Of a DNA stretch of 8,955 nt, positions 1-6,226 are shown one piece after another (within the stretch, counting starts at the first letter, position 1; every line of letters begins with the position of its first letter). The stretch lies in contig DATGMB010000136.1 of assembly GCA_035293845.1 (NCBI GenBank), positions 1-8,955 on the forward strand, given 5' to 3'. The position numbers were made by a program, and so were the translations under genes. Below the pieces are notes generated by a model. It worked only from the letters and a program-made list of their open reading frames with translations, searched no databases and was not told the origin of the DNA. The DNA is from DATGMB01 sp035293845 (lineage in GTDB: Bacteria; Acidobacteriota; Terriglobia; Bryobacterales; Bryobacteraceae).

Positions 1-669
1 GGTGTCGTCGCCGTACTGCTGCTGGATGGAATCGAGCGTTCCGTCGAGCACCTTACGGCCTTTGAAGATCATGAAGATGTAATCGCAGAGGTCTTCCGCC
101 ACGCTCATATCGTGCGTGCTGAGGATGACGGTCGATCCGCGGCGGCGCAGGTCGAGGATGGCGGCGCGGATGGATTCGGCGCTCACGGGATCGAGGCCGG
201 TGAAGGGCTCGTCGAGGATGATCAGGCGAGGCTGCGGGATCACCGCGGCGATGAACTGCACCTTCTGGCTCATCCCCTTGCTGAGCGTTTCGACCTTGCG
301 ATTGGCGCAGTGAGTGAGGTCCAGGCGCTCCAGCCAGGAATCAATCTCCGCGCCGGCTTTACGGCCGCCGCGCAGCTCGCCGTGAAATTCGAGCAGCGAA
401 CGAACCGTCATACGGCGGTAGACCCCGCGCTCCTCCGGCAAATAGCCGACATTTTCGGAGCGGCCCCGCAACTCGCCGCCGAAAACGCGGATGGTCCCCC
501 GGTCCGGATAGATGATGCTCAGGATCATCCGCATCGTGGTGGTTTTGCCGGAGCCGTTCGGTCCGATGAAGCCGTAGACGGAGCCTTCGGGTACGGTAAG
601 GGAGACATCGTCCACCGCCGCCGTTTCGCCGAAGGCTTTTGTGACGTTCAAAAGCTGGATGGCGTCCAT
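1..669 (-). CDS. ABC transporter ATP-binding protein, ABC-2/NatA-YhaQ type (partial, C-terminus off the left edge)
   Basis: This is the cytoplasmic ATPase subunit of an ABC-2-type exporter; it would power a membrane partner not present in the window. The 223 visible residues give a complete nucleotide-binding domain: Walker A GPNGSGKT (36-43), the LPEERGVY stretch where a Q-loop normally lies (77-84), signature LSKGMSQKVQ (129-138), Walker B LIILDEPFTGLDP (149-161) and the H-loop STHD (184-187). LSKGM and PEERG are typical of the NatA/YhaQ subgroup rather than of canonical LSGGQ importers. Family members usually run to about 300 residues, so the C-terminal accessory part and the permease gene probably lie to the left. 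The ATG at 669 is the only sensible start: the protein begins MDAIQLLNVTKAFG, as such domains do. No Shine-Dalgarno is visible. It follows the stress-protein gene by 45 nt on the same strand. The ATPase assignment is secure; the substrate is unknown. Confidence 0.93.
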   Translation of the reverse strand, partial: MDAIQLLNVTKAFGETAAVDDVSLTVPEGSVYGFIGPNGSGKTTTMRMILSIIYPDRGTIRVFGGELRGRSENVGYLPEERGVYRRMTVRSLLEFHGELRGGRKAGAEIDSWLERLDLTHCANRKVETLSKGMSQKVQFIAAVIPQPRLIILDEPFTGLDPVSAESIRAAILDLRRRGSTVILSTHDMSVAEDLCDYIFMIFKGRKVLDGTLDSIQQQYGDDT

Positions 670-677
670 TCGCGGCG

Positions 678-683
678 ATGGTA
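678..683 (-). promoter_or_regulatory. Candidate extended -10 element of the ABC ATPase gene
   Basis: On the minus strand the sequence reads TGCTACCAT, an extended -10 pattern (TGn followed by TACCAT), ending 8 nt before the ATG at 669. A transcript started about 7 nt downstream of this hexamer would have almost no leader, which fits the absence of a Shine-Dalgarno site. I see no convincing -35. The call comes from pattern and position only. Confidence 0.35.
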
Positions 684-708
684 GCACAGCCGCGAATGGA
701 GCAGGATT

Positions 709-722
709 GGCCGGCTACGGCC
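709..722 (-). terminator. Weak GC hairpin around the stress-protein stop codon
   Basis: Arms GGCCG (709-713) and CGGCC (718-722) form a 5-bp stem with a 4-nt loop that contains the stop codon (715-717). There is no T tract after it on the minus strand. It may be a transcript 3' end or chance in GC-rich DNA. Confidence 0.2.
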
Positions 723-1329
723 GACGCAGATCGTCGTCGTCGTTGACGGGGTTGCCGCTGCCCGCCGTGCGGGTCCGCTGCATCGGCTTATCGGAGATGG
801 CAAAATCGCCGGCCTTCTCGCCGGCCGCTCCGATATCCTGCGCTCCGGTCATTTCCAGCACGTTTTTGGCGCGGCGGATCCAATCGCTCGAGTCGCAGTG
901 CACGGAGAGCAGCACGCCACCCTCGCGGATGCGGCCCTCGTACCGCTTCGCCTCGTATTCGGGGATCCCGAGGCCCACCAGCGCTCCGATGACACCGCCG
1001 ACCGTGCCGAGCGCGCCGGCGCCCGCCAAAGCCGCGACGATCGGTCCGGCGGCGACCAGCGGGCCGATGCCGGGAATCGCCAGCACGCCAATCCCGGTCA
1101 GCCAGCCCAGCACCCCGCCGGCCACCCCACCCGTCACGACGCCCGTGGTGGTGCCTTCCGGCGCCTTGGTATTCTTTTCGTGGGCAAAGTCCTTCGTGCC
1201 CTGGTTATCCGGGAACAGCACCGAAATATCGGTGCTGCGGAACCCCGCTGTGCGGAGCTGCTCGACAGCTTCCTCCACTTCCGTGCGCCCTCGATAGATG
1301 CCGAAAACCGCGGTATTCTTTCCTGGCAT
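715..1329 (-). CDS. General stress protein 17M / YflT-like, glycine-rich membrane-associated protein
   Basis: The protein has 204 residues in three parts. An N-terminal ferredoxin-like beta-alpha-beta segment (about 6-40, AVFGIYRGRTEVEEAVEQLR then GFRSTDISVLFPD) is followed by a long Gly/Ala-rich hydrophobic stretch (about 62-122, many GxxG repeats), then a second soluble segment (about 123-165) with the GGVLLSVHCDSSDW strand and a closing GAQDI. The tail is polar and acidic. This is the general-stress-17M/YflT-like pattern common in Acidobacteria; some relatives are labelled DUF3341-like. The biochemical role is unknown; the middle segment could insert into or associate with a membrane. I chose the ATG at 1329 because AAGGAG lies 6 nt before it; upstream in-frame ATGs at 1344 and 1353 have no such site. 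It is divergent from the histidine kinase gene and upstream of the ABC ATPase gene on the same strand. Confidence 0.82.
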   Translation of the reverse strand: MPGKNTAVFGIYRGRTEVEEAVEQLRTAGFRSTDISVLFPDNQGTKDFAHEKNTKAPEGTTTGVVTGGVAGGVLGWLTGIGVLAIPGIGPLVAAGPIVAALAGAGALGTVGGVIGALVGLGIPEYEAKRYEGRIREGGVLLSVHCDSSDWIRRAKNVLEMTGAQDIGAAGEKAGDFAISDKPMQRTRTAGSGNPVNDDDDLRRP

Positions 1330-1335
1330 GGTGAA

Positions 1336-1341
1336 CTCCTT
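1336..1341 (-). promoter_or_regulatory. Shine-Dalgarno AAGGAG that sets the stress-protein start
   Basis: On the minus strand AAGGAG is followed by the 6-nt spacer TTCACC and the ATG at 1329. This is near-ideal geometry and argues against the longer reading from 1353, in which this site would lie inside the coding sequence. Immediately upstream, CATGG-tct-CCATG (1354-1342) can form a small 5-bp hairpin. Confidence 0.7.
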
Positions 1342-1424
1342 CATGGAGACCATGCAAGCGGTGGGCCATTTGCGCGGAAAAACTGGGATTTCACCACCTC
1401 GAAGCCCTGTTCCGGACGGCGGGC

Positions 1425-1430
1425 TACACT
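1425..1430 (+). promoter_or_regulatory. Candidate -10 element of the histidine kinase gene
   Basis: TACACT, in the context GGGCTACACTAG, lies 12 nt before the kinase ATG at 1443. No Shine-Dalgarno is seen between it and the start, so the message could be nearly leaderless. No clear -35 is found 16-18 nt upstream. Confidence 0.35.
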
Positions 1431-1442
1431 AGTCGTTTATCG

Positions 1443-3191
1443 ATGCGAAGTCCCATCTTCCGCAAACTCCTGCTGGGCGCTGTGCTGCTGATCTTTGTCG
1501 CTCTGGGGAGCGCCGATTTTCTGCTCACGCGATACGCCGGCGAGCGCGAGCGCGCGGTCGCACGGCGGGAACTCGGCCTGGTGTGCCGCATCCTGGCGCC
1601 GGGCCTGCCCGCGCGCGAGCCGCGGCAATTCCAGAGTTGGGCGGAGGCGGCCGACGGGCGCACCGGATATCGCGTCACCCTGATCGACGGCAACGGGGTG
1701 GTGCTGGCCGATTCCCGCCACGATCCCGAGACCATGGAGAATCATGCCCGGCGGCCGGAGGTGGCGGCGGCGCTGGCGGGGCGCACCGGGAGCGACATCC
1801 GGCGCAGCGCAACACTCAACGCCGAGTTCTGTTATTTCGCGATGCCGGTGGATCTGGCGGGGCGGCGCGGCGTGCTGCGGGTGGCGGAGCCGCTCGATCG
1901 CGTCGGCGCATCGATCGCGGAGATGCGGCGGCTGATGCTGCGCAGCTCGGCGTTCGCGATCGGCATTGCGCTGCTGGTGGCGTACCTGATCTCGCGATCG
2001 CTGACGCGCCGCATTCACGCGATCGAAGCGTATGCGCAGCAACTCGTGAAGGCGAATTATTCCGGCAAGCCGCCGGCGGAGCCGGAAGGGGATGACGAGC
2101 TCGGCTCCCTGACACGCTCGCTGCGCCTGATGGCGGATCAGTTCCGGAAGATGATCGGCCGGCTGGAGGTGGAATCCGCGCGGCGCGAAACGATCCTGAG
2201 CAGCATGGTGGAGGGTGTGCTGGCGGTCGACCGCGACCTCCGGGTAATCTTCTGCAATGACGCGTTCGCGCGGGCGGTGCGGGCCCGCACGCCGGTGCCG
2301 GAAAACATTTCGCTGCTGCAACTGGCGCGCGATCCAGAGCTGCGCCGGATGCTGGCCGAGGTGATCGCCACCGGCCAGCCCGCATGCCAGCGCATGAACC
2401 TGCTGAGCGCGCGCGCCCGCAGCTACGAAGTCATGGCAGTGCCGCTGCGGGAGCCGGGCGGAGGCGGCGCGCTGGCGACGCTCCACGACGTCACGGAGCT
2501 GGAGCGGCTGGAGCGCGTGCGGCGGGATTTCGTGGCCAACATCTCGCACGAGCTGCGCACGCCGCTGGCCGCGATCCGCGGGTATACCGAGACGCTGCTC
2601 GATGGCGCGCTGGAAGACCGCGTGCATAGCCGCCGGTTTCTGGGGATCATCGCCGCCCAGACCAACCGGCTGGCGGATCTGGCGTCGGACCTGCTGGCGC
2701 TGGCGGAAGTCGAAGGCGAGCGCCAGCCGCGCCCGGCGGAGCGGCTGGACGTGGCGGCCGTGGTGGCGCACGCGCTGGATACCGTGGCCGCGGAGGCCTC
2801 CGCGCGCCAGGTGCGGGCGTGGGCCCCGGCGGCGGAACCGGCGTACATCGCAGGGCAGACCGACCGGCTGGAGCAGGCGCTGCTCAATCTTCTGCTGAAT
2901 GCGATCCGGTACAACCGGCCAGGCGGGGAGGTGCGGGTCGAAGTGAGCCAGGCGCAGGGGACGGTGCGCATCGCGGTCCACGATACCGGAATCGGGATTC
3001 CGGAGCACGAAATCCCGCGTATTTTCGAGCGTTTCTACCGCGTGGATAAAGCCCGGTCGCGCGAAACGGGCGGCACGGGGCTGGGCCTCGCGATCGTGAA
3101 GCACAATGTGGAGCGGATGGGCGGGCAGATCGAAGCGGAGAGCAGATTGGGGAAAGGCTCCGTGTTCACTCTGGTGTTCCCCGCGGCGTGA
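1443..3191 (+). CDS. PhoR-type membrane sensor histidine kinase
   Basis: A complete 582-residue sensor kinase of the PhoR/PnpS class. Transmembrane helix 1 is at about 8-28. An extracytoplasmic sensor domain (about 30-167) has the YRVTLIDGNGVVLADS and HDPETMENHARRPEV stretches typical of PhoR-type PDC/PAS-like sensors. Helix 2 is at about 168-184, HAMP about 185-238, a cytoplasmic PAS domain about 245-350, then HisKA with SHELRTP (phosphoacceptor His369) and an ATPase domain with the N-box (Asn482, Asn486), DTGIGIP (514-520), the F-box around 528-531 and GGTGLGLA (543-550). All catalytic motifs look intact. The ATG at 1443 places helix 1 correctly, though there is no Shine-Dalgarno. No response regulator gene is adjacent, so its partner (a PhoB-like protein if the family analogy holds) must be encoded elsewhere. 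The downstream DUF47 and PiT genes make phosphate the likely signal; this is inference from context, and the name PhoR is not certain. Confidence 0.9.
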   Translation: MRSPIFRKLLLGAVLLIFVALGSADFLLTRYAGERERAVARRELGLVCRILAPGLPAREPRQFQSWAEAADGRTGYRVTLIDGNGVVLADSRHDPETMENHARRPEVAAALAGRTGSDIRRSATLNAEFCYFAMPVDLAGRRGVLRVAEPLDRVGASIAEMRRLMLRSSAFAIGIALLVAYLISRSLTRRIHAIEAYAQQLVKANYSGKPPAEPEGDDELGSLTRSLRLMADQFRKMIGRLEVESARRETILSSMVEGVLAVDRDLRVIFCNDAFARAVRARTPVPENISLLQLARDPELRRMLAEVIATGQPACQRMNLLSARARSYEVMAVPLREPGGGGALATLHDVTELERLERVRRDFVANISHELRTPLAAIRGYTETLLDGALEDRVHSRRFLGIIAAQTNRLADLASDLLALAEVEGERQPRPAERLDVAAVVAHALDTVAAEASARQVRAWAPAAEPAYIAGQTDRLEQALLNLLLNAIRYNRPGGEVRVEVSQAQGTVRIAVHDTGIGIPEHEIPRIFERFYRVDKARSRETGGTGLGLAIVKHNVERMGGQIEAESRLGKGSVFTLVFPAA

Positions 3192-3199
3192 GGCCGCGG
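3181..3199 (+). terminator. GC hairpin spanning the kinase stop codon
   Basis: A perfect 7-bp stem, CCGCGGC (3181-3187) with GCCGCGG (3193-3199), has a 5-nt loop GTGAG containing the TGA stop. No T tract follows, so it is not a classical intrinsic terminator. It may stabilise the 3' end or partly separate the kinase transcript from the DUF47-PiT pair. Confidence 0.35.
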
Positions 3200-3209
3200 A
3201 CGAGGGACG

Positions 3210-3239
3210 TTGCGCGTATTGTGACAAAGCGATTACGAT
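3210..3239 (+). promoter_or_regulatory. Candidate promoter for the DUF47-PiT pair
   Basis: TTGCGC (3210-3215) and TACGAT (3234-3239) are separated by 18 nt and resemble a sigma-70-type promoter 27 nt before the DUF47 start. Directly after the -10-like hexamer is the 11-nt near-palindrome AAGGATTCCTT (3240-3250), positioned like an operator. On the minus strand, TCGTAAT-4 nt-TTGTCAC (3238-3221) weakly resembles two Pho-box half sites (CTGTCAT), matching well in only one half. All of this is pattern-based. Confidence 0.3.
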
Positions 3240-3266
3240 AAGGATTCCTTCGGAAACAGCCTCCCT

Positions 3267-3881
3267 ATGCGCCTTTTGCCGAGAGACGAGAAGTTCTACG
3301 CCCTATTCTTGAAACAAGTCGAGTTGATTTCGCAGGCGGCTCGCGTTTTCCTCGAGGCGGTGCGCATTGGCAACTCGCGCCTGGCCGAGGCGGCCACCGA
3401 GATCAGCATCCTGGAAAACCGCGGCGATGAGGTGATCCACGGCATTTTCAAGCGGTTGAACCAGACGTTCATCACACCGCTCGATCCCGAGGACATCCAC
3501 AATCTCTCGAGCGCCCTCGATGACGTCCTGGACGGCATCGAGGACACAGCGCACTGCGTGGTCTCCTACGAGATCGACCCGATCCCGCGGGACATGCAGG
3601 AGCTGGCGGAACTGGTGAACGGCTGCGCCATGGCGGCGAAAAAGGCGTTTGAAGCGCTTGCCGCGGATGGCGAGATTATGGCGCACTGCATCGAAATCAA
3701 CCGGCTGGAAAACGAAGGCGATCTGATCACGCGGAGCGCTGTGGCCGACCTGTTCCGCAAGGAGAAAGATCCGATCACGCTCATCAAGCTGAAAGAAGTC
3801 TACGAATTTTTCGAGGACACGATCGACCGGTTCGAAGACGTCGCGGACATGCTGCAGAACGTCGTCGTGAAGAACAGCTAG
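3267..3881 (+). CDS. DUF47 / PhoU-like Pit accessory protein
   Basis: A 204-residue, all-helical cytoplasmic protein of the DUF47 (PhoU-related) family, which is usually encoded next to PiT phosphate permeases and is thought to modulate them. It shows the two related acidic metal-site helices of PhoU-like folds: LENRGDEVIHGIFKRLN (49-65) and RLENEGDLITRSAVADLF (146-163). LDDVLDGIED (84-93) and FEDTIDRFEDVADML (182-196) supply further E/DxxxD-type ligands. The length matches the family norm and the N-terminus MRLLPRDEKFYALF is typical, which supports the ATG at 3267 despite the lack of a Shine-Dalgarno. Its TAG stop is immediately followed by the ATG of the PiT gene, so translation is probably coupled. 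The PhoR-type kinase gene ends 75 nt upstream; whether this protein also signals to that kinase, as PhoU does in the Pst system, is inference. Confidence 0.92.
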   Translation: MRLLPRDEKFYALFLKQVELISQAARVFLEAVRIGNSRLAEAATEISILENRGDEVIHGIFKRLNQTFITPLDPEDIHNLSSALDDVLDGIEDTAHCVVSYEIDPIPRDMQELAELVNGCAMAAKKAFEALAADGEIMAHCIEINRLENEGDLITRSAVADLFRKEKDPITLIKLKEVYEFFEDTIDRFEDVADMLQNVVVKNS

Positions 3882-4913
3882 ATGACGCCGATCGGTCTCG
3901 CGGCATTCATCATCGCGATCGCGCTGCTGTTCGACTACATCAACGGCTTTCACGACGCGGCGAACTCCATCGCGACCATCGTCGCCACGCGAGTGCTCAC
4001 GCCGTTCCAGGCGGTGCTGTGGGCCGCCTTTTTCAACTTCGCGGCCGCCTTCCTTTTTGGAACGGCGGTGGCGAAGACCGTGGGCAGCGGGTTCGTGAAC
4101 CTGAACCTGGTGACGCCACAGGTGATTCTCTGCGGATTGGGCGGTGCGATCGCATGGGATCTGCTGACGTGGTGGTGGGGGCTTCCGACCAGCTCTTCCC
4201 ACGCGCTGATCGGAGGCTACACGGGAGCCGCGATGGCGCGCGCCGCCATGCTGCGCGGCTTCAGCCACAGCTTCGACGCGCTGCGCGTCACCGGCGGCAG
4301 CCAATGGCCGATCACGATCGCTTTCATCCTCCTGGCGCCGCTGATCGGGCTCGTTTCCGCATACCTGCTCATGATCCTGATCTACTGGACCTTCCGCAAC
4401 GCCAGCCCGTGGAAAATGGACCGCTGGTTCCGCAAGCTGCAACTGCTTTCGGCCGCCGCCTTCAGCCTCTCCCACGGCTCCAACGATGCGCAGAAGACGG
4501 CGGGTCTGATCACCGGCGTGCTGTTCACCTCCAGGCTGCTGCCGGTGTTCGCGGTTCCCAATTGGGTGCTGTTCGCGTCCTACACGGCGATCGCGCTCGG
4601 CACGTTGAGCGGCGGATGGCGCATCGTGCGCACGATGGGCGCGCGGCTGACCCGGCTGAAGCCGCGTAGCGGGTTCTGCGCGGAAACCGGCGCGGCGTGC
4701 GCCGTGCTGATGGCGACCCACCTCGGGCTGCCGGTCTCGACAACCCACGCCATCGCGGGATCGATCGTGGGCGTGGGAAGCATCAACCGGCTCAAGGCGG
4801 TGCGCTGGGGCATCGCGACCAACATTCTATGGGCCTGGGTGTTGACCATTCCGATGTCGGCGCTGATCGCCTGGCTGGCGTACCTGGCGTTTCACCTGCG
4901 CAGCGGCGCGTAA
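3882..4913 (+). CDS. pit: PiT-family inorganic phosphate transporter
   Basis: A 343-residue inner-membrane permease for inorganic phosphate (in the Pit family usually taken up as a metal-phosphate complex with protons). The inverted duplicated signature of the family is complete: GFHDAANS (22-29) is matched by GSNDAQKT (199-206), and PTSSSHA (102-108) by PVSTTHA (284-290). About ten hydrophobic helices are visible, with a short cytoplasmic loop around 172-186. Its length is at the short end for bacterial members; the long central loop of E. coli PitA is missing, as in many DUF47-linked homologues. The start is fixed by direct abutment to the DUF47 stop; the ribosome-binding site is weak (GAAGAA), consistent with translational coupling. 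The family assignment is secure; ion preference cannot be read from sequence. Confidence 0.95.
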   Translation: MTPIGLAAFIIAIALLFDYINGFHDAANSIATIVATRVLTPFQAVLWAAFFNFAAAFLFGTAVAKTVGSGFVNLNLVTPQVILCGLGGAIAWDLLTWWWGLPTSSSHALIGGYTGAAMARAAMLRGFSHSFDALRVTGGSQWPITIAFILLAPLIGLVSAYLLMILIYWTFRNASPWKMDRWFRKLQLLSAAAFSLSHGSNDAQKTAGLITGVLFTSRLLPVFAVPNWVLFASYTAIALGTLSGGWRIVRTMGARLTRLKPRSGFCAETGAACAVLMATHLGLPVSTTHAIAGSIVGVGSINRLKAVRWGIATNILWAWVLTIPMSALIAWLAYLAFHLRSGA

Positions 4914-4921
4914 CCCGCCGC
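4903..4921 (+). terminator. GC hairpin spanning the PiT stop codon
   Basis: GCGGCG (4903-4908) pairs with CGCCGC (4916-4921) around a 7-nt loop containing the TAA stop. There is no T tract. The candidate promoter of the next gene begins within ten bases, so it may mark the end of the DUF47-PiT message. Confidence 0.3.
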
Positions 4922-4927
4922 ATACGT

Positions 4928-4952
4928 TACAATTGACCTTCTCAGCGAGGAG
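4928..4952 (+). promoter_or_regulatory. Candidate -10 and Shine-Dalgarno of the TIM-barrel protein gene
   Basis: TACAAT (4928-4933) is a five-of-six match to a -10 hexamer. GAGGAG (4947-4952) sits 7 nt before a GTG at 4960. The site decides the start: a longer reading from the TTG at 4933 would overlap the -10 hexamer and add nine residues before the twin-arginine signal. Confidence 0.55.
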
Positions 4953-4959
4953 ATTACCC

Positions 4960-5811
4960 GTGAACCATCGCACATCCCGCCGCAATTTTCTCGGCTCCGC
5001 CGCCGGCATCGCGGGCCTGAGCGCATTGGAGGTCCGGCCGGCCGCCGCGGTCATCGAACCCGAGCCGTGGGGCATCAAGCTGGGTGTCGCCACCTATTCG
5101 TTCCGCAGCTTCGACCGCGCCCGGACCATCGAAATGATTCAGGCGCTGCACACGCCGTGGATCAGCATCAAAGATGTCCATCTGAAACAGAACATTCCGG
5201 CCGCGGAGATCGAGGCGGGAGCGAAAGAGCTTCGCGATGCCGGGCTCAAGATCATGAGCGGCGGCAACGTGGACATGAAAGAGACCTCGATTGAAGGCCT
5301 GCGCAAGCACTTCGAGTACGCGAAGGCGGCCGGCATGCCGATGATGGTCTGCGCGCCGGCGCACGACAACCTGAAGCTGATCGAATCCCTGGTCAAGGAA
5401 TACAACATCAAGATCGCCATCCACAATCACGGCCCGGAGGACAAGCAATTCCCCACGCCGCAATCGGTGCTGGAGGCGGTGCGCGGCCTCGACCCGCGCT
5501 GCGGATTGTGCATGGACGCCGGCCACTCGGCGCGCGCCGGAGCGGACGTGGTCAAGTCGATCGCGGAGGCGGGGCCGCGCCTGTTCGATATGCATATCAA
5601 GGACCTGGGCAACTTCCAGGACAAGAACAGCCAGGTTCCGGTAGGTGAAGGCATCATGCCGATCCCCGCGATCTTCAAAGAACTGAAGAAGATCAGATAT
5701 CAGGGCTGCGTCAACCTGGAGTACGAGATCGACGCCAAGGACCCGCTGCCCGGCATGCAGAAGTCCTTCGCGTACATGCGCGGCGTGCTGGCCGGCCTGG
5801 CCTCGGCGTAG
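4960..5811 (+). CDS. Tat-exported sugar phosphate isomerase/epimerase-like TIM barrel protein
   Basis: A 283-residue protein starting at a GTG with an ideal Shine-Dalgarno. Residues 1-30 are a twin-arginine signal peptide: SRRNFLG (6-12) followed by a hydrophobic Ala/Gly stretch and a likely cut near RPAAA (26-30). So it is probably exported folded. The rest is a xylose-isomerase-like TIM barrel (AP-endonuclease-2 superfamily): GVATYSFR (42-49), HNHG (155-158), CMDAGH (184-189), DMHIKD (210-215), VGEG (228-231) and LEYE (253-256). The His, Asp and Glu residues there are at the positions expected for divalent-metal and substrate binding, so the fold looks active. The family includes isomerases, epimerases and related sugar enzymes, and this sequence does not reveal the substrate. 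The thioesterase gene follows after 3 nt, suggesting one transcript. The family is secure, the reaction is not. Confidence 0.88.
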   Translation: MNHRTSRRNFLGSAAGIAGLSALEVRPAAAVIEPEPWGIKLGVATYSFRSFDRARTIEMIQALHTPWISIKDVHLKQNIPAAEIEAGAKELRDAGLKIMSGGNVDMKETSIEGLRKHFEYAKAAGMPMMVCAPAHDNLKLIESLVKEYNIKIAIHNHGPEDKQFPTPQSVLEAVRGLDPRCGLCMDAGHSARAGADVVKSIAEAGPRLFDMHIKDLGNFQDKNSQVPVGEGIMPIPAIFKELKKIRYQGCVNLEYEIDAKDPLPGMQKSFAYMRGVLAGLASA

Positions 5812-5814
5812 AAC

Positions 5815-6210
5815 ATGGCGAACCTTACGATCGGGGCGAAAGGCGAGCGGACCGTTCTCGTCACCAGCGATATCGCGATCAGCTTTCTGGGCCTGGAGAA
5901 CGCGCGCGTCCTCTCGACGCCGGAAATGATCCGCGCGATGGAGCAAACCTGCCGCGACCTGGTCCTGCCGATGCTCGACGCGGGTCACGATACCGTCGGA
6001 ACGCACGTCAATGTGGCGCACCTCGCCGCCGCGCCCATGGGCACGGCGGTCCGCTTCGAGGCCGAGATCACCGGAGTGCTGGACGGCCGCCGGGTGCAGT
6101 TCCGCGTCGCCGCCATCGGCGAAAAGGACCGGATCGGCGAGGGCACCCACGAGCGGACGATCATCAACGTGGCCAAGTTCGCGGCGAAGATGGCGGCGAA
6201 GAAGGCGTAG
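5815..6210 (+). CDS. FlK-like hot-dog thioesterase
   Basis: A 131-residue cytoplasmic hot-dog-fold protein resembling the fluoroacetyl-CoA thioesterase (FlK) family. The characteristic segments are STPEMIRAMEQTC (34-46), VGTHVNVAHLAAAPMG (61-76) and a closing HERTIINVAKF (112-122). FlK uses Thr42, Glu50 and His76; here Thr35, Glu43 and His69 have exactly the same spacing (8 and 26 residues), so acyl-CoA thioester hydrolysis is plausible. Most family members outside fluoroacetate producers have unknown substrates, and nothing here suggests organofluorine metabolism. The ATG lies 3 nt after the isomerase stop with no clear Shine-Dalgarno, implying coupled translation. The C-terminus is Lys/Ala-rich. 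It is the last gene before the intergenic inverted repeat. Confidence 0.85.
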   Translation: MANLTIGAKGERTVLVTSDIAISFLGLENARVLSTPEMIRAMEQTCRDLVLPMLDAGHDTVGTHVNVAHLAAAPMGTAVRFEAEITGVLDGRRVQFRVAAIGEKDRIGEGTHERTIINVAKFAAKMAAKKA

Positions 6211-6224
6211 ATCGGGGCGCCCTT
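6202..6224 (+). terminator. Bulged hairpin around the thioesterase stop codon
   Basis: AAGGCG (6202-6207) pairs with CGCCCTT (6218-6224) with one bulged C; the TAG stop is in the 10-nt loop. No T tract follows. It stands directly before the much longer repeat hairpin at 6227-6319. Confidence 0.25.
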
Positions 6225-6226
6225 CT

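Noticed and set aside
112..684. 190-codon plus-strand open frame opposite the ABC ATPase
   Set aside because: The minus strand encodes all ABC motifs here.
1408..1413. GGAACA on the minus strand as an ECF-sigma -35 for the stress protein
   Set aside because: No matching -10 at the proper spacing; a lone hexamer is not enough.
1437..3227. 596-codon minus-strand open frame opposite the kinase
   Set aside because: Arg/His/Gln-rich shadow of a GC-rich gene; no recognisable domain, while the plus strand has a complete kinase with all motifs.
3303..4748. 481-codon minus-strand open frame opposite DUF47 and PiT
   Set aside because: Low-complexity Arg/His/Asp composition and it crosses two well-supported genes.
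4933..4959. TTG start for the Tat-exported protein at 4933
   Set aside because: It overlaps the -10 hexamer and has no Shine-Dalgarno, whereas GTG at 4960 has GAGGAG at 7 nt.
4954..6150. 398-codon minus-strand open frame opposite the isomerase and thioesterase
   Set aside because: Shadow of two genes with clear family motifs on the plus strand.
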